From an uncultured Lactobacillus sp. (lineage in GTDB: Bacteria > Bacillota > Bacilli > Lactobacillales > Lactobacillaceae): 12,978 nucleotides of DNA. Shown one piece after another: positions 1-6,887 of the stretch. Every line of letters begins with the position of its first letter. Position 1 is the stretch's first letter. The notes beneath the pieces were generated by a model that worked only from the letters and a program-made list of their open reading frames with translations, was not told where the DNA came from and ran no database searches. Both the position numbers and the translations under genes were made by a program. Location of the stretch: contig CAMLRO010000040.1 in NCBI GenBank assembly GCA_946482425.1, positions 1 to 12,978 on the forward strand, read 5' to 3'.

Positions 1-655
1 GCATCCCTTCTTTAACCACTTGTTTTGCTACTTCATCAATCTTGTCTTTGTTTTTCAAACCTAAAAGCGTTCTGGCCTGACCCATAGAAAGATCACCGTG
101 CTGCAGCAAATGCTTTGTCTTGTTAGGCAAGGTTAACAGACGCAAGTAATTCGCAATATAAGGACGGGATTTGCCCATTCTTTTTGAAACTTCTTCTTGA
201 GTCAGACCCAAGTTTTTTTGCAACATTTCGTAAGCCTGGGCTTCTTCAAGCGGTGTTAAATCTTCACGCTGCAAGTTTTCTAACACTGCCACTTCCATCA
301 TTTGGCTTTCACTAAAGTCACGCACAATTGCCGGTATAGTAGTTTTCTTAGCTAATTTAGAGGCGCGAAAGCGACGCTCACCGGCAATAATTTCATAGCC
401 GTTAATAGACTTACGCACAATTATAGGCTGAAAGACACCATTTTCTTTAATTGAATCAGCTAGTTCTTTAAGCGATTTGTCATCAAAATTTTTACGAGGC
501 TGATATGGATTAGGCCTGATATCGCCCAAGTTTAAATCTTGAATTTCTTCCTCATTATTGTCTTCAATCTGCGGCTCGTCTTCAAACAGCGCTTCGATCC
601 CGCGACCGAGACCACCATGCTTTTTGGTGTCCTTATTTCTTGAGTTTCTTGCCAT
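1..655 (-). CDS. parB: ParB/Spo0J chromosome-partitioning CTPase, 5' part only
   Basis: The first 218 codons are present; the C-terminal part lies beyond the left edge. ParB binds parS sites near the origin, spreads as a CTP-dependent clamp and works with ParA in origin segregation. An N-terminal RGIEALFE segment (residues 18-25), typical of the ParA-stimulating tail of Spo0J, is followed by the ParB N-terminal domain with AGERRFRAS (91-99, CTP-binding box) and ENLQRED (126-132), then a helix-turn-helix (about 151-177, LTQEEVSKRMGKSRPYIAN). The ATG at 655 lies inside the end of parA, giving a 23-bp overlap, and is preceded by a strong AAGGAGGTG about 12 bases upstream. It is the last visible gene of the rsmG-noc-parA-parB operon. 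RGIEALFE and the more basic N-terminus separate it from the paralog noc two genes upstream. Confidence 0.96.
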   Translation of the reverse strand, partial: MARNSRNKDTKKHGGLGRGIEALFEDEPQIEDNNEEEIQDLNLGDIRPNPYQPRKNFDDKSLKELADSIKENGVFQPIIVRKSINGYEIIAGERRFRASKLAKKTTIPAIVRDFSESQMMEVAVLENLQREDLTPLEEAQAYEMLQKNLGLTQEEVSKRMGKSRPYIANYLRLLTLPNKTKHLLQHGDLSMGQARTLLGLKNKDKIDEVAKQVVKEGM

Positions 656-1412
656 GATTCTTCAACACCTCCTTGGCTAAATCATCATAAACTTCGGCAC
701 CACGAGAATTTGGCGCATATTCCGTAATTGCTTGACCATAACTTGGTGCTTCAGCCAGTTTGGTAATTCTGGGGATAATAGTTTTATATACTTTATCAGA
801 AAAATAGGAACGTACTTCTTTAACAACTTCAGCACCCAGATTGGTCCGGGCATCTAGCATTGTCAGTAAAACTCCCTCAACTCCAAGGTCTTTGTTAAAG
901 TGTTTTTGTACTAAACGAATCGTATTAAGCAACTGACTCAGACCTTCCATAGCATAATACTCACTTTGAACCGGAATCAAAATTGAATCAGATGCTGTAA
1001 AGGCATTAATAGACAATTGACCTAAAGAAGGCGGACAATCAATAAAGATAAAGTCGTAATTGCCACTAATTGAGTCTAAAGCTGATTTCAACCGCGTTTC
1101 TCGTGCCATCATACTAATCAGTTCTGTTTCCGCACCAGACAAATTAATAGTTGCTGGAACTAAATCCAGGCGATTAGTCGAAGTATGGAAAATCGTATCT
1201 TTAAGCGGAACATCATTAATCAAAACGCTATAAATATCTTGATCAATTGCGGACTTTTCAATTCCCAAGCCAGAAGTGGCATTACCCTGCGGATCAATAT
1301 CCACTATTAAGACTTGATAACCGCGTTCTGCAATCGAAGCCGCCAAATTAATAGTTGTGGTCGTCTTACCAACGCCACCTTTTTGGTTAGCAACCGAAAT
1401 TACACTCACCAT
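633..1412 (-). CDS. parA: ParA/Soj chromosome-partitioning ATPase
   Basis: Soj/ParA ATPases of the MinD/ParA superfamily bind DNA nonspecifically as ATP dimers, are triggered by ParB, and in Firmicutes also modulate DnaA. From the ATG at 1421 the protein is 262 residues. In that numbering a deviant Walker A, KGGVGKTTT, occupies 14-22, the Walker A' region IVDIDPQGN is at 39-47, and Walker B IFIDCPPS is at 125-132. I prefer the ATG at 1412 (259 residues, MVSVISVANQKGG), because family members normally begin one or two residues before VISVANQKGG. The upstream GTAGGAAGG lies about 10 bases from 1412 but only 1-4 bases from 1421, so the start is not fully settled. The Shine-Dalgarno overlaps the noc stop codon, and parB starts inside the 3' end, so all three are probably translationally coupled. 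Confidence 0.96.
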   Translation of the reverse strand: MVSVISVANQKGGVGKTTTTINLAASIAERGYQVLIVDIDPQGNATSGLGIEKSAIDQDIYSVLINDVPLKDTIFHTSTNRLDLVPATINLSGAETELISMMARETRLKSALDSISGNYDFIFIDCPPSLGQLSINAFTASDSILIPVQSEYYAMEGLSQLLNTIRLVQKHFNKDLGVEGVLLTMLDARTNLGAEVVKEVRSYFSDKVYKTIIPRITKLAEAPSYGQAITEYAPNSRGAEVYDDLAKEVLKNHGKKLKK

Positions 1413-1427
1413 ATTTTCCATGCCTTC

Positions 1428-2276
1428 CTACTTTCTTTTTAATTCAATCGTAATCATATAATCATCTGGATCGTTATTTTCTTTAAACTTAACTTTAATG
1501 CCAGACTGCTGTGCAAGTCTTATTGCCTTTTTGATCGTATTAATCTGTACTTTTAAGTCCTTGGGAATGCGATTAGCTGCTCGTCTGGTCTTTTCAGCCT
1601 GCTCTTTTTCTTTGTCCTCAATTTTTTTGTCGGCAAAATATTGCTCTACATTTTTAACGATTTTCTCGGTATCACTCACATTAAGGTTGTGAGCCAAAAT
1701 TTCATCGAGAACGCGGCTCTGGTCTTTTTCACTAAGCCCGACTAAACAACGACCATGACGAGGAGAAATTTCACCACTGGCCAAATAACTCTGCACCTTA
1801 GGTGTCAGCTTTAGAAGGCGCAACTTGTTAGCAACATAAGATTGTGACTTGCCAATATTTTGAGCCAAAGTTGTTTGAGTTAAGTTGTTTAACTTCATGA
1901 GGTTATTATAGGCTTGTGCTTCATCAATCGGATTTAAATCTTCTCTTTGCAGGTTTTCTATTAAAGCTAATGAAGCAGCTTGACTATCATCCATATTGTT
2001 AACGATAGCCGGAATTTTTTCCCAAGCAAGATGCTTTGCGGCCCGCAATCTGCGCTCACCAGCAACAATTTCATATTCATCGCCCTTTTCACGCACAATA
2101 ATAGGTTGAAGCAAACCATCTTTATCTAAAGTCGTTGCTAATTCACGAATTGATTCTTCAGAAAACTCATGTCGTGGTTGATATGAATTAGGTTTAATTT
2201 TACTTAGTTCAATATCTTGAACTTGTTTATTTTTAGGTATTTCTTCATGATGACGCAAAGAAGAAAATAATGACAT
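1428..2276 (-). CDS. noc: Noc, nucleoid occlusion protein (ParB family)
   Basis: Noc is a ParB paralog that binds NBS sites across the chromosome and keeps the division septum off the nucleoid while tethered to the membrane. The 282-residue protein has a short N-terminus, MSLFSSLRHHEE, whose hydrophobic and polar residues could form the membrane-binding amphipathic helix known for Noc. It continues with the ParB domain: GERRLRA (73-79), ENLQRED (107-113) and an HTH around 131-157 (LTQTTLAQNIGKSQSYVAN). The C-terminal third is charged (KEKEQAEKTRR) and probably coiled. Position between rsmG and parA is classical for noc. It lacks the RGIEALFE motif of the downstream ParB. The ATG has a good AGGGGGA upstream. 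Calling it Noc rather than a second Spo0J rests on context and N-terminus, not on demonstrated DNA specificity. Confidence 0.93.
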   Translation of the reverse strand: MSLFSSLRHHEEIPKNKQVQDIELSKIKPNSYQPRHEFSEESIRELATTLDKDGLLQPIIVREKGDEYEIVAGERRLRAAKHLAWEKIPAIVNNMDDSQAASLALIENLQREDLNPIDEAQAYNNLMKLNNLTQTTLAQNIGKSQSYVANKLRLLKLTPKVQSYLASGEISPRHGRCLVGLSEKDQSRVLDEILAHNLNVSDTEKIVKNVEQYFADKKIEDKEKEQAEKTRRAANRIPKDLKVQINTIKKAIRLAQQSGIKVKFKENNDPDDYMITIELKRK

Positions 2277-2291
2277 TTTGAGTCCCCCTGT

Positions 2292-3014
2292 TTAATGAAT
2301 TGGTTTGCGGTGCGGAGTTCCCGCCTGCCGCGGATACTTCTTAGGCGTAGCCTGCACTTTTTCTATCAGAATCAAAGTGCGCTCTTCGGTACTTCGAGGT
2401 AATTGTAATTCTTTAACTGCAATGACCTTACCACCTAAAACTTTTAAGGCTTTCTGAGCTGATTTCAGTTCGTCTTCAGCTTTTGGTCCCTTGAGAGCAA
2501 TGAAATTGCCACTTTCTTTAATTAATGGCAAACAATACTCACTTAAAACGGCCATGTTAGCAACAGCACGGGCAGTCACAACATCAAATTGTTCCCGATA
2601 TTGTTTATTTTGCCCCACATCTTCGGCACGGCCATGAACCAAGGTAACATTTTCTAAATTTAACTGGGTGATTAAGCCTTGTAAAAAATTCAACCGTTTG
2701 CCCAAAGAATCGACGATTGTAACCTTTAATTCAGGCAGCATAATCTTTAAAGGAATAGAAGGAAAACCGGCACCGGCACCAACATCACATAAAGTATCAG
2801 CCCGTTTTAAAACTGAACCAAAGGTGAAAAGAGGTGTGATACTATCCCAAAAATGCTTTAGATAGACCTCATCTTTTTCTGTTATCCGCGTAAGATTAAC
2901 TTTTTTATTAGTCTCAATCAGACTGGTAAAGTATTGGTTAAATTGGTTGATTTGATTTTCATTTAATTTAAAATTACGTTTTGATAATTCTTGGACAAAT
3001 TGTTCAGGATTCAT
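2292..3014 (-). CDS. rsmG: RsmG (GidB), 16S rRNA guanine-N7 methyltransferase
   Basis: RsmG transfers a methyl group from S-adenosylmethionine to N7 of G527 in 16S rRNA; loss in many bacteria gives low-level streptomycin resistance. The 240-residue length is normal. Visible motifs are KHFWDSI (53-59), the SAM loop [15 protein letters not shown] (77-91), [11 protein letters not shown] (101-111), GRAED (128-132), TARAV (147-151) and ALKGP (173-177), ending with the KYPRQAGTP tail common in Firmicute RsmG. It is the first gene of the minus-strand operon leading into noc, parA and parB; the gap to noc is only 15 bases and holds the noc ribosome binding site. Its own Shine-Dalgarno is weak (GGGTGA) and lies next to an inverted repeat (3014-3040) that could fold in the leader. 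Confidence 0.97.
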   Translation of the reverse strand: MNPEQFVQELSKRNFKLNENQINQFNQYFTSLIETNKKVNLTRITEKDEVYLKHFWDSITPLFTFGSVLKRADTLCDVGAGAGFPSIPLKIMLPELKVTIVDSLGKRLNFLQGLITQLNLENVTLVHGRAEDVGQNKQYREQFDVVTARAVANMAVLSEYCLPLIKESGNFIALKGPKAEDELKSAQKALKVLGGKVIAVKELQLPRSTEERTLILIEKVQATPKKYPRQAGTPHRKPIH

Positions 3015-3040
3015 TTTTCACCCGTGAAACCTTGTTTCAC
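3014..3040. repeat. parS-like cluster of inverted TTTCAC/GTGAAA half-sites
   Basis: Three copies of the parS half-site lie within 27 bp. GTGAAAC (3024-3030) and GTTTCAC (3034-3040) form a perfect 7-bp inverted repeat around CTT. TTTCAC (3016-3021) and GTGAAA (3024-3029) form a second one around CC, arranged like parS (TGTTTCACGTGAAACA) but with a 2-bp insertion at the centre. On the minus strand the first pair would form a 7-bp hairpin with a 3-base loop at the 5' end of the rsmG mRNA, beside its weak Shine-Dalgarno. Whether it is a degenerate partition site, an RNA hairpin, or both, is inference. Confidence 0.45.
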
Positions 3041-3049
3041 ACCCTCTAA

Positions 3050-3078
3050 ATTTAACGCTAAAAATGGCTTAATGTAAA
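3050..3078 (-). promoter_or_regulatory. Candidate sigma-A promoter for the rsmG-noc-parA-parB operon
   Basis: Read on the minus strand, TTTACA (3073-3078, 5/6 to consensus) and TTAAAT (3050-3055, 4/6) are separated by 17 bases. Transcription would begin near 3043, just before the parS-like repeat, giving a leader of about 30 bases. An overlapping TTGACT lies four bases further upstream but has no comparable -10 box. Confidence 0.5.
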
Positions 3079-3123
3079 GTCAATGCATCCCTTTAATTAT
3101 GAAATATTTTTCGACTGTCGTCA

Positions 3124-3165
3124 AAGTCTAAACGCATAAATTAAGCTATAATATCGTCAAAGGAG
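3124..3165 (+). promoter_or_regulatory. Candidate promoter and ribosome binding site for the cvpA-like gene
   Basis: A perfect TATAAT occupies 3147-3152 on the plus strand. No convincing -35 box is found at 16-18 bases (the hexamer at 17 bases is AAGTCT). A start near 3159 would leave a leader of only about 13 bases carrying AAAGGAG (3159-3165), 6 bases before the ATG. The short leader makes the promoter call tentative; the ribosome binding site is clear. Confidence 0.45.
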
Positions 3166-3171
3166 ATTAAT

Positions 3172-3708
3172 ATGATTGTTACCCTAATTGTTCTGGCTTA
3201 TTTGGCACTAAAAACTTATAAAGGATTTCAAACAGGCTTTACCAGACTAATCATCAATTTGGTATTTTCTGCTATTGTCTTCATTGCCGCAATCCTTTTT
3301 CAGAATCCTGTTGGCAATTGGCTTTACAGTCAAATTACGGGACAGAATATTCAAACCACTCTAACTCCTGGAACCAACTTAATGCTTTTCCGTTTTTTAG
3401 CCTTTTTCGTTATTGTCTTTATCGGCAAGATGGTGGTTAAGATTTTTAAAGGATGGGTGCCAAATAAAAATCCTCATGCAACTAATTTTGGCAATTTACT
3501 TGATAGTGTATTAGGTGCTTTTGCATCTTTTTTTGCCAGCTACTTTTTCGTTTATATTATATTGTCAATGCTTAATGCTTTACAAAACCCGTGGTTTATC
3601 CAGCAGACCCTTGATTCGTCATTTATCCGTTTCATTATTTACAACACTCCCGGTTTATCCAATGGTTTGTTTAACAGCATTTTTAGCATTAGTCGAACAG
3701 CTGCTTAA
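3172..3708 (+). CDS. CvpA-family integral membrane protein
   Basis: A 178-residue hydrophobic protein resembling the CvpA family (colicin V production protein), small inner-membrane proteins of unsettled molecular function often linked to envelope homeostasis. About four membrane segments are visible: near residues 1-14, 26-43, 71-90 and 108-134. A glycine-rich KGFQTGFTRLI (17-27) after the first segment is typical of the family, as is a loop followed by GNLLDSVLGA (about 106-115). It is the only plus-strand gene in the left half, divergent from rsmG, and ends at the strong terminator at 3791-3826. Start choice is supported by AAAGGAG six bases upstream. The family assignment is by hydropathy pattern and these motifs; I cannot assign a function. 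Confidence 0.75.
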   Translation: MIVTLIVLAYLALKTYKGFQTGFTRLIINLVFSAIVFIAAILFQNPVGNWLYSQITGQNIQTTLTPGTNLMLFRFLAFFVIVFIGKMVVKIFKGWVPNKNPHATNFGNLLDSVLGAFASFFASYFFVYIILSMLNALQNPWFIQQTLDSSFIRFIIYNTPGLSNGLFNSIFSISRTAA

Positions 3709-3790
3709 AATAATTAAATTTAGAACTGTTTTTTTAATAAAATTGTAAATAGCGCCCTTATCATTACCTTTTAAGAATAAGAACATACTG

Positions 3791-3826
3791 TAAATAAAAA
3801 GTGCCGTGAAGGGCACTTTTTATTTA
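3791..3826. terminator. Bidirectional rho-independent terminator
   Basis: A perfect 15-bp stem: TAAATAAAAAGTGCC (3791-3805) pairs with GGCACTTTTTATTTA (3812-3826) around a 6-base loop. The central GTGCC/GGCAC is flanked by A-rich and T-rich arms, so it can terminate both the plus-strand cvpA-like gene and the minus-strand apbE-like gene, whose stop codon abuts it at 3827. Confidence 0.9.
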
Positions 3827-4756
3827 CTACTTTTTAAAATTGTCATACTCAACGTGTTCATCATTATATACAAAGACAGCTCCAATGCGGTCAGGATCAT
3901 CATGCCAACCAGCAAGCGGCTTTCCTGCAAAGAACAGTCTCTTGCATTCGATTTCTGCTTCAACTGAATACTTGGTAAAGGTAGTGACTCCAGCTAAATT
4001 TGTTTCAACTGGATAACCAGTCCGTGGGTCAATTAAATGATGATATTTATGGCCGTCAACTTCCAGGTAGCGTTCATAAGTGCCACTAGTAACCGCTGAA
4101 CATTCTGGCACCATTACCGAAGCAATATTATTGCCACGAGGCTCTTTGGGATCTTGCACTCCTACTGACCACTGACCGCTAGTCCTTTTAGGTGAGTCGC
4201 CAACAAGTAAAATGTTGCCGCCAAGATTAATAATTCCGGCATGAACACCGTAGGCCAACCAAAAGTCCTTAATGCGATCCGCGATCCAGCCCTTGGCGAT
4301 ACCTCCCAGATCTAATTCCATTCCCGACTTTTTCAAAAAAACGGTTTGGTCAGCGTCATTCAAGTCAACACTAAAAGGATCAATTAGCTTCATCCTTTCT
4401 TTAATCTGATCAGCAGTTGGAACATGGGCCCCCTTAAAGCCAATTGCCCATAATTTAACGACTGGACCAATTAAAGCATTGAAGCCAAAATTTTCCCGGC
4501 TTTTTTCTACCGCCAATTTGATCAAATCATAGGTACCACTGGAAACTTGCACTGGATGTTTACCAGCCGCATGGTTTACATCCATAACTTCAGATTCATC
4601 ACGATTAACTGTTAATAAATCTTCGTAATGGTCAATCAAATTAAAAGAGTCGTTAATGACATTTTTATCGCGCGCTCCAAAGATTTGTAAGGTTATTGAT
4701 GTGCCTAAAGCATGATGTTGTCCCACTTGTTGTTCTAAAGCTAAATTTTTTATCAT
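3827..4756 (-). CDS. ApbE-family FAD:protein FMN transferase-like protein, cytoplasmic type
   Basis: ApbE proteins attach FMN from FAD covalently to a Thr or Ser of target flavoproteins. The 309-residue protein shows ELDLGGIAKGWIAD (147-160), NLGGNILLVG (177-186), TSGTYERYLEVDG (223-235) and HLIDPRTGYPV (240-250), all hallmarks of the family. There is no signal peptide or lipobox, so it should act in the cytoplasm. Near the C-terminus, where typical ApbE carries a Mg2+-binding ADALST-like motif, the sequence reads AEIECKRLFFAG (267-278). The usual Asp aligns with Glu268 and the usual Thr with Lys272, so metal binding may be altered. It follows the tyrosine phosphatase gene by 11 bases; its AGGGA site overlaps that gene's stop codon. 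Two flavin-reductase-like genes lie upstream, but no target with an obvious flavinylation motif is in view. Confidence 0.88.
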   Translation of the reverse strand: MIKNLALEQQVGQHHALGTSITLQIFGARDKNVINDSFNLIDHYEDLLTVNRDESEVMDVNHAAGKHPVQVSSGTYDLIKLAVEKSRENFGFNALIGPVVKLWAIGFKGAHVPTADQIKERMKLIDPFSVDLNDADQTVFLKKSGMELDLGGIAKGWIADRIKDFWLAYGVHAGIINLGGNILLVGDSPKRTSGQWSVGVQDPKEPRGNNIASVMVPECSAVTSGTYERYLEVDGHKYHHLIDPRTGYPVETNLAGVTTFTKYSVEAEIECKRLFFAGKPLAGWHDDPDRIGAVFVYNDEHVEYDNFKK

Positions 4757-4767
4757 TGATTTTATCC

Positions 4768-5559
4768 CTACTTTTCCAAATAGTTTTCTCTTATTTTTTC
4801 TTTCATCTGCTCATCGATTCTTAATTGTTTGTCAATATAAGAATCAATGCCGCCATAGTTTTCATTGATTGTAATCAAGCTCGTATCAATATACGCATTG
4901 GCTACCGAACCCAAAATACGCATGTTGGCACGGAACTTATCATTTTCTCCAGCTCTTTTAAGGCGCTCATCACGCACCTTGCGGTAATCGTTGAGCATTA
5001 AGTTGGAATAAAGATAATCCTGCCGAATCGTCTCTAGATTTACTCCTAAAATGTGAAGCAATATTACAGTTACCAATCCCGTCCTGTCTTTACCTTCCGA
5101 GCAATGGTATAAAACTGAGCCGTGAGTCGTTTCAGCAATTAAACTGACAATTTGGTGAATGCTATTCTGTGCAAATTTATTGCTGACATGATCATGATAT
5201 CTTTGGCACATTGTATAAAAACCCGCATATTGATCATGGCGATATTGCTCAAATTCTATACTCCTATCAAGGCCATTGCCACCAGTATTGTCATCAGCTG
5301 ACAATGGGAATTCATAATGAGCAACCCCTGGTATATTTCGGTCAGGGTTAGCCTTGCACTCAGCTGGTGAACGTAAGTCAATAATTTTAGTCAAACCATT
5401 AGCAAGCAAAAATTTTTCATCTTTTAATGATATTTCACTTATGTTGCCAGTGCGCAATAATCGCCAACTTTTGATTTTATGGCCGCCCAAGCCCATATAG
5501 CCGCCCAAGTCGCGGGGATTACGAACAGATTTTACAGGTAAAACGACAGGTTTTGTCAT
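4768..5559 (-). CDS. MptpB/LipA-like protein tyrosine phosphatase
   Basis: A 263-residue cytoplasmic phosphatase of the Y_phosphatase3 type (relatives: mycobacterial MptpB and listerial LipA). The P-loop HCSEGKDRTG at 152-161 has nucleophile Cys153, Arg159 and the Lys157-Asp158 pair characteristic of this subfamily, which acts on phosphotyrosine and in some members also on phosphoserine/threonine or phosphoinositides. N-terminal family signatures are RNPRDLGGY (13-21), LLRTGNIS (34-41) and KIIDLRSPAE (58-67). No signal peptide or transmembrane segment is seen. The ATG at 5559 is preceded by AAAGGAAG with good spacing. It is the first gene of an operon with the apbE-like gene and has a well-matched promoter at 5612-5640. 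The physiological substrate cannot be read from sequence. Confidence 0.9.
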   Translation of the reverse strand: MTKPVVLPVKSVRNPRDLGGYMGLGGHKIKSWRLLRTGNISEISLKDEKFLLANGLTKIIDLRSPAECKANPDRNIPGVAHYEFPLSADDNTGGNGLDRSIEFEQYRHDQYAGFYTMCQRYHDHVSNKFAQNSIHQIVSLIAETTHGSVLYHCSEGKDRTGLVTVILLHILGVNLETIRQDYLYSNLMLNDYRKVRDERLKRAGENDKFRANMRILGSVANAYIDTSLITINENYGGIDSYIDKQLRIDEQMKEKIRENYLEK

Positions 5560-5579
5560 GCCAACTTCCTTTCAAATCA

Positions 5580-5616
5580 AAAATAACCGGATAGGATGCT
5601 CCTATCCGGTTATTTT
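5580..5616 (-). terminator. Strong hairpin terminator of the flavin-reductase operon
   Basis: A perfect 17-bp stem (arms 5580-5596 and 5600-5616, centred on the 3-base loop TGC) follows the reductase operon. On the minus strand it is followed by a U-rich stretch (TTATTTTTGATTT). The upstream arm overlaps the -10 box of the phosphatase promoter, and an inner part of the same hairpin would form the 5' end of the phosphatase transcript. Confidence 0.85.
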
Positions 5617-5640
5617 ACTCTCTACCAGTTAAACTGGCAA
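5612..5640 (-). promoter_or_regulatory. Promoter of the phosphatase-apbE operon, with a palindrome in its spacer
   Basis: On the minus strand TTGCCA (5635-5640, 5/6) and TAAAAT (5612-5617, 5/6) are separated by exactly 17 bases. The palindrome CCAGTT-A-AACTGG (5625-5637 on the plus strand) overlaps the end of the -35 box and most of the spacer, which is where a repressor would sit. The predicted start (about 5605) lies inside the terminator hairpin. Confidence 0.6.
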
Positions 5641-5644
5641 AAGT

Positions 5645-6193
5645 TTATTTATGTGCTTGCTCAACAAACTTGAAGAAGTTATCCATCATGCCATCTAACT
5701 GCTTGATAGTAGCTTCATCAGTCAATTCTCCAGTTTCTTTGTTAAACTTATCTGGAGCCTGACCAATTAAAACTTCGTTGCCTGGCAATACATTTGCACT
5801 CATATCAGGTGAAAGCAAAATTTCACGCATATCTTCTTGAGCGCGACCAGTACCTTGTGCACCGTATGATGCACCAGCAACAGCAACTGGCTTCATCTTC
5901 ATAACATTAGGACCAGCATGTGAACCAAGCCATTCAAGACTGCTCTTTAAAGCAGCAGGAATAGTATGATCATATTCAGGGGTAGTGATTATGATACCAT
6001 CAGCACTCTTAACGTCTTCAATCCAGGCCTTAATAGTGTCATCAGCCATTTCTGTTCTGCAGAAAGGTGTCAATTTATCGACTTCTTTTACTTCAATATC
6101 TGCTTTGTCACTATAATGCTTGGCAATAAATTGTGCCAAAAAGCGATTATAGGAAAAGGGTGCATTTGTACCAACAATTGCTAATATTTTCAT
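5645..6193 (-). CDS. NAD(P)H-dependent FMN reductase family protein, copy B
   Basis: A 182-residue flavodoxin-fold protein of the NADPH-dependent FMN reductase family (azoreductase, chromate and quinone reductase-like), which binds FMN and reduces quinones, azo dyes or free flavin with NAD(P)H. The N-terminal MKILAIVGTN begins the first strand and the phosphate-binding turn. The flavin loop TPEYDHTIPAALKSSLEWL (71-89) is close to the family's PEYN-x-S consensus, and GASYGAQGTGRAQEDMR (107-123) is the second flavin-contact loop. It is the second gene of a tandem pair; the gap to the upstream paralog is 11 bases and its AGGAGG begins within that gene's stop codon. The terminator at 5580-5616 ends the transcript. 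Cofactor specificity and substrate are unknown. Confidence 0.9.
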   Translation of the reverse strand: MKILAIVGTNAPFSYNRFLAQFIAKHYSDKADIEVKEVDKLTPFCRTEMADDTIKAWIEDVKSADGIIITTPEYDHTIPAALKSSLEWLGSHAGPNVMKMKPVAVAGASYGAQGTGRAQEDMREILLSPDMSANVLPGNEVLIGQAPDKFNKETGELTDEATIKQLDGMMDNFFKFVEQAHK

Positions 6194-6204
6194 TCTCGAC
6201 CCTC

Positions 6205-6744
6205 CTACTTAGTTACTTGTGCGTACCAACTGTCAACTTCATCGAAAAATTGACCTAGGAATTTAACAGTTGACTCATCTTTCAAGTCACCATTATCATC
6301 AAATTGAGTTGGTGCAACACCCATCATGAATTCATCACCATTAAAGACCTTAGCGCCAAAGCCTGGTGCAGTCAACAAACTCTTCAAACGACTTTGTGAA
6401 CGAGATCCACCTTGTGGCATTGGTGAAGTTGAAACAATAGCAACTGGCTTGCCCTTAAATGGGTGAGTTACACAAGATAACCACTCAAGTGCGCTACTTA
6501 AAGCACTGGTAACAGAGTGTTGTTGCTCAGGGGAACCGATTAATACCAAATCAGCGTCCTCAATTTCTTTAGTCAAGGTTTGAACTGCTTCTGGAGCATC
6601 TTCACCCTCTTTAAACATTGGCAACCCTTTAACAGTTGCGAATTTAAAATCATACTTGTCGGCAAAATGCTTAGAAATAAATTTAAGCAATGCCTCATTA
6701 AATGAATTATTGGCATTTGAGCCACATAATGCAAGGATTTTCAT
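6205..6744 (-). CDS. NAD(P)H-dependent FMN reductase family protein, copy A (divergent)
   Basis: A paralog of the downstream gene, alignable almost without gaps over about 180 residues ([10 protein letters not shown] against MKILAIVGTN). I choose the ATG at 6744 (179 residues): AAGGTGG lies 5 bases upstream, whereas the upstream in-frame GTG at 6753 falls inside that Shine-Dalgarno. At 71-77 the flavin-contact motif reads SPEQQHS instead of the PEYN/D-type motif of copy B, so the tyrosine and the next polar residue are both replaced by Gln. The second loop is also altered ([17 protein letters not shown]). Flavin binding may be weaker or different, or the pair may form a heteromer in which only one copy keeps a canonical site. 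It is the first gene of the two-gene operon, transcribed from the extended -10 promoter at 6781-6789. Confidence 0.88.
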   Translation of the reverse strand: MKILALCGSNANNSFNEALLKFISKHFADKYDFKFATVKGLPMFKEGEDAPEAVQTLTKEIEDADLVLIGSPEQQHSVTSALSSALEWLSCVTHPFKGKPVAIVSTSPMPQGGSRSQSRLKSLLTAPGFGAKVFNGDEFMMGVAPTQFDDNGDLKDESTVKFLGQFFDEVDSWYAQVTK

Positions 6745-6780
6745 AAAAACCACCTTTCAGGAAAACTAATTTCAAAACTA

Positions 6781-6789
6781 ATTATAGCA
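6781..6789 (-). promoter_or_regulatory. Extended -10 promoter of the flavin-reductase operon
   Basis: On the minus strand TGCTATAAT gives a perfect TATAAT (6781-6786) with a TGn extension (6787-6789). No good -35 hexamer is present at 16-18 bases, which is usual for extended -10 promoters. The small palindrome AACATGTT lies near the -35 position. The start would be about 30 bases before the ATG at 6744. Confidence 0.6.
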
Positions 6790-6845
6790 TATCCGTATCT
6801 TTTTAACATGTTCCTTGTTTCAGATAGTTTTAATAATTTAATAAC

Positions 6846-6880
6846 TGCTCACAAGCAAACATTCCCTTGCTAATAGAGCA
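6846..6880 (-). repeat. Nested inverted repeats downstream of the TetR gene
   Basis: Outer arms TGCTC (6846-6850) and GAGCA (6876-6880) enclose inner arms AGCAA (6854-6858) and TTGCT (6867-6871). The two could stack into a hairpin just after the TetR stop codon. There is no clean U-tract, so as a terminator it would be weak. Confidence 0.3.
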
Positions 6881-6887
6881 TTAAAGT

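Noticed and set aside
3515..3748. A 77-codon plus-strand frame overlapping the 3' end of the cvpA-like gene.
   Set aside because: It is out of frame with a clearly hydrophobic, family-like protein, lacks a ribosome binding site and runs into non-coding DNA after the gene.
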